Assembly (NCBI GenBank): GCA_035554635.1
Contig: DATMIB010000062.1
Coordinates: forward strand, 1 to 9,740
DNA: 9,740 bases
DNA from: RPQJ01 sp035554635
GTDB taxonomy: Bacteria; Pseudomonadota; Gammaproteobacteria; Steroidobacterales; Steroidobacteraceae
Direction of reading: 5' to 3'
Both the position numbers and the translations under genes were made by a program. This document shows, in pieces, positions 8,629 to 9,740 of the stretch; within the stretch, counting starts at the first letter, position 1, and each line of letters begins with the position of its first letter. The notes under the pieces were generated by a model, which searched no databases, was not told the DNA's origin, and saw only the letters and a program-made list of their open reading frames with translations.

Positions 8629-9645
8629 ATGGACGCCACCTCGCAACCCCTCGTCATCGACTCGTCGGCGATCGCCGCGGCGACGCGACCGCGCAACGCG
8701 CTGACGGTCGACGTCGAGGAATACTTCCAGGTTGCGGCGTTCGAGCGGACGATCCCGCGCAATGCCTGGGACGCGGCCGAGTCGCGCGTCGAGTTCAGCA
8801 CGGGTCGCGTGCTGGACCTCTTTGCCGAACGCGGCTGCAGGGCCACGTTTTTCGTGCTCGGCTGGATCGCCGAGCGGCATCCGTCGCTCGTGCGACGCAT
8901 CGTCGCCGACGGCCACGAACTGGCGAGCCACGGGTACGACCACACGCGTGTCCACCAACTGACGCCGGAACAGTTCCGCGCCGACGTCGTGAAGACCAAG
9001 CGCATCCTCGAGGACATCGGCGGCGTCGGCATCCGCGGCTACCGCGCGCCGAGCTACTCGATCAACGGCCGCAACCTGTGGGCGCACGACATACTGCTCG
9101 ACACCGGGCACGTCTACAGCTCGAGCATCTATCCGATCCGCCACGACCTCTACGGCATGCCGGAGGCGCCGCGGTTTTCGTTCCGCTTCAAGCCCGACGG
9201 CATCCAGGAAGTGCCGGTCACGACCGTCCGCATCGGCGGCAACAATTATCCTTGTGGCGGTGGCGGCTATTTCCGGTTGATGCCGTACGGCGCCTTTCGC
9301 TGGATGCTCTCGCGCGTCAACGACCGCGACGGGCAGTCGGGGTTGTTCTATTTCCATCCGTGGGAAGTCGACCCGTCGCAGCCACGCGTGCAGGGGGCGC
9401 CGCTCAAGTCGCGCTTCCGTCATTACCTCAACCTCGACTCGATGCACGCGCGGCTCGGTCGCCTGCTCACCGACTTCCGCTGGGGGCGCATGGACGAGAT
9501 CTTTCTCTCCAGCTCTTCACCTCTCCCGTTCGCGGGAGAGGTCGCGCGAAGCGCGGGTGAGGGCTCCGTCACCTCTCCCGGCTTTGCGGGAGAGGTCGGC
9601 CGCAGGCCGGGTGAGGGCGCAGGCAGCGCGGGTGAGGGCAAATGA
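8629..9645 (+). CDS. XrtA-locus polysaccharide deacetylase (NodB fold, DUF3473) with repeat-derived C-terminal tail
   Basis: A 338-residue metal-dependent polysaccharide deacetylase, without a signal peptide and so probably cytoplasmic, expected to remove N- or O-acetyl groups from the EPS or its precursor (TIGR03006-like). Motif 1 is TVDVEEYF with Asp28 as likely catalytic base; the second Asp of the classical TFDD motif is replaced by Glu30. Motif 2 is H101-GYD-H105 (metal ligands), motif 3 GYRAP (Arg139-Pro141), and the late motif FHPWEVDP carries His243. The ATG at 8629 is the only one before motif 1; no clear ribosome site is seen in the 18-nt gap, so reinitiation after the barrel gene is likely. 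The conserved part ends near RMDEIFL293. Residues 294-338 are encoded mostly by palindromic repeat units and read PLPFAGEV/ARSAGEG/GFAGEV/RRPGEG/SAGEGK; this tail is probably not part of the fold. Confidence 0.93.
   Translation: MDATSQPLVIDSSAIAAATRPRNALTVDVEEYFQVAAFERTIPRNAWDAAESRVEFSTGRVLDLFAERGCRATFFVLGWIAERHPSLVRRIVADGHELASHGYDHTRVHQLTPEQFRADVVKTKRILEDIGGVGIRGYRAPSYSINGRNLWAHDILLDTGHVYSSSIYPIRHDLYGMPEAPRFSFRFKPDGIQEVPVTTVRIGGNNYPCGGGGYFRLMPYGAFRWMLSRVNDRDGQSGLFYFHPWEVDPSQPRVQGAPLKSRFRHYLNLDSMHARLGRLLTDFRWGRMDEIFLSSSSPLPFAGEVARSAGEGSVTSPGFAGEVGRRPGEGAGSAGEGK
9518..9564 (+). repeat. Compound palindromic repeat unit C (3' end of the deacetylase gene)
   Basis: Arms acctctcccg (9519-9528) and cgggagaggt (9533-9542) form a 10-bp stem with a ttcg loop. 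A second hairpin cgcgc-gaa-gcgcg (9543-9555) differs from that of units B and D. The decamer gggtgagggc follows at 9555-9564. It encodes PLPFAGEVARSAGEG. Confidence 0.85.
9570..9639 (+). repeat. Compound palindromic repeat unit D (3' end of the deacetylase gene)
   Basis: Arms at 9571-9580 and 9587-9596 form a 10-bp stem with a 6-nt loop. The second hairpin cggcc-gca-ggccg is at 9597-9609, followed by the decamer gggtgagggc twice (9609-9618, 9630-9639). This is the same order of parts as unit B, 3.5 kb upstream. It encodes TSPGFAGEVGRRPGEG and AGSAGEG, and its end is 4 nt before the deacetylase stop codon. Confidence 0.85.
9631..9638 (+). promoter_or_regulatory. Repeat-derived ribosome binding site of the next gene
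   Basis: ggtgaggg, the end of repeat unit D, contains gagg 4 nt before the ATG at 9642. It is the only purine-rich site there, so a mobile or dispersed repeat seems to supply the Shine-Dalgarno sequence. Confidence 0.5.
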
Positions 9646-9740
9646 ACGCTGTGATTACACAGCCATCGAGGCCCTCACCCCAACCCTCTCCCGCTAGCGC
9701 GGGAGAGGGGGTCAATCCGGGGGAGGGAATTTTCGTCCGC
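9642..9740 (+). CDS. Start of a further operon gene, cut by window end; possibly the FemAB-like protein
   Basis: The ATG at 9642 overlaps the deacetylase stop (ATGA, 9642-9645), the same arrangement as at the kinase/barrel junction. The frame stays open for all 33 visible codons to the window end. It starts MNAVITQPSR, then PSPQPSPASAGEG and NPGEGIFVR. Codons from about 11 to 29 come from an inverted palindromic repeat unit, so most of the visible protein is repeat sequence and carries no family signal. In XrtA/PEP-CTERM loci the gene after the deacetylase is usually a FemAB-like (TIGR02914, GNAT-fold) protein, and a start of this kind would fit, but that is inference from order alone. A chance open frame of 33 codons is possible in such G+C-rich DNA; the overlapping start, ribosome site and co-directionality argue against it. 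Confidence 0.6.
   Translation, partial: MNAVITQPSRPSPQPSPASAGEGVNPGEGIFVR
9672..9727 (-). repeat. Palindromic repeat unit E (inverted copy, 5' end of the next gene)
   Basis: An inner 11-bp stem ccctctcccgc (9684-9694) and gcgggagaggg (9699-9709) has a tagc loop. It is nested inside an outer stem ccctcaccc (9672-9680) and gggggaggg (9719-9727), with one mismatch in nine. The complement of the family decamer is at 9671-9680, so the unit runs opposite to A-D. No T-run follows, so it is not an intrinsic terminator, and it lies inside the open frame starting at 9642. Confidence 0.8.

Noticed and set aside
8562..9560. A 332-codon + strand frame overlapping the deacetylase
   Set aside because: The NodB and DUF3473 motifs are in the other frame; this one is Arg-rich shadow sequence.
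9684..9709. Intrinsic transcription terminator after the deacetylase
   Set aside because: The stem is strong, but no T-run follows and an open frame that starts at 9642 passes straight through it.
9518..9727. A CRISPR array or other spacer array
   Set aside because: The units are compound hairpins with no regular spacers of constant length, and they are in frame within genes. They are dispersed palindromic repeats.

Overview
The window is a single-strand, tightly packed stretch of an exopolysaccharide (EPS) locus of the exosortase A (XrtA)/PEP-CTERM type, read entirely on the + strand. The G+C-rich sequence, the two lipoproteins with an outer-membrane-type +2 residue, the outer-membrane barrel and the presence of PrsR/PrsT point to a Gram-negative proteobacterium. 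Beta- or gammaproteobacteria is the best guess because prsK/prsR/prsT plus XrtA loci are common there. The genus cannot be told from this sequence.

Layout: (1) 1-846, the 3' part of a sigma-54-dependent response regulator (PrsR; receiver domain lies upstream of the window); (2) 871-3669, PrsT, a 932-residue TPR lipoprotein; (3) 3701-4348, a short Wza-like polysaccharide export lipoprotein; (4) 4360-5949, a chain-length determinant (PCP/Wzz-like) without a kinase domain; (5) 5966-7003, the separate tyrosine autokinase (BY-kinase) with a Tyr/Gly tail; (6) 7000-8610, a TIGR03016-type outer-membrane beta-barrel protein; (7) 8629-9645, a NodB/DUF3473 polysaccharide deacetylase; (8) 9642-9740, the first 33 codons of another gene, by position probably the FemAB-like protein of these loci. 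Gaps are 24, 31, 11, 16, -4, 18 and -4 nt, so one operon with translational coupling is likely. No gene-free stretch exceeds 31 nt.

How the parts work together (family knowledge plus inference): the regulator responds to a sensor kinase outside the window. The chain-length protein and tyrosine kinase form a split Wzc-like co-polymerase in the inner membrane. The short export lipoprotein and the beta-barrel may form the envelope conduit. The deacetylase modifies the glycan or its precursor. PrsT is a large lipoprotein scaffold of the PEP-CTERM system.

The most unusual content is a family of compound palindromic repeats (arms acctctcccg/cgggagaggt plus the decamer gggtgagggc). They lie inside the coding sequences of three operon genes: near the N-terminus of the kinase (6022-6121), as the last 45 codons of the deacetylase (9518-9639), and, inverted, in the first codons of the next gene (9672-9727). 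All five hairpins are read in the same frame over their right arm (AGE-V/G). The last decamer also supplies the likely ribosome binding site of the next gene, and it can pair perfectly over 10 bp with the inverted copy just downstream, which would place the start codon in the loop.
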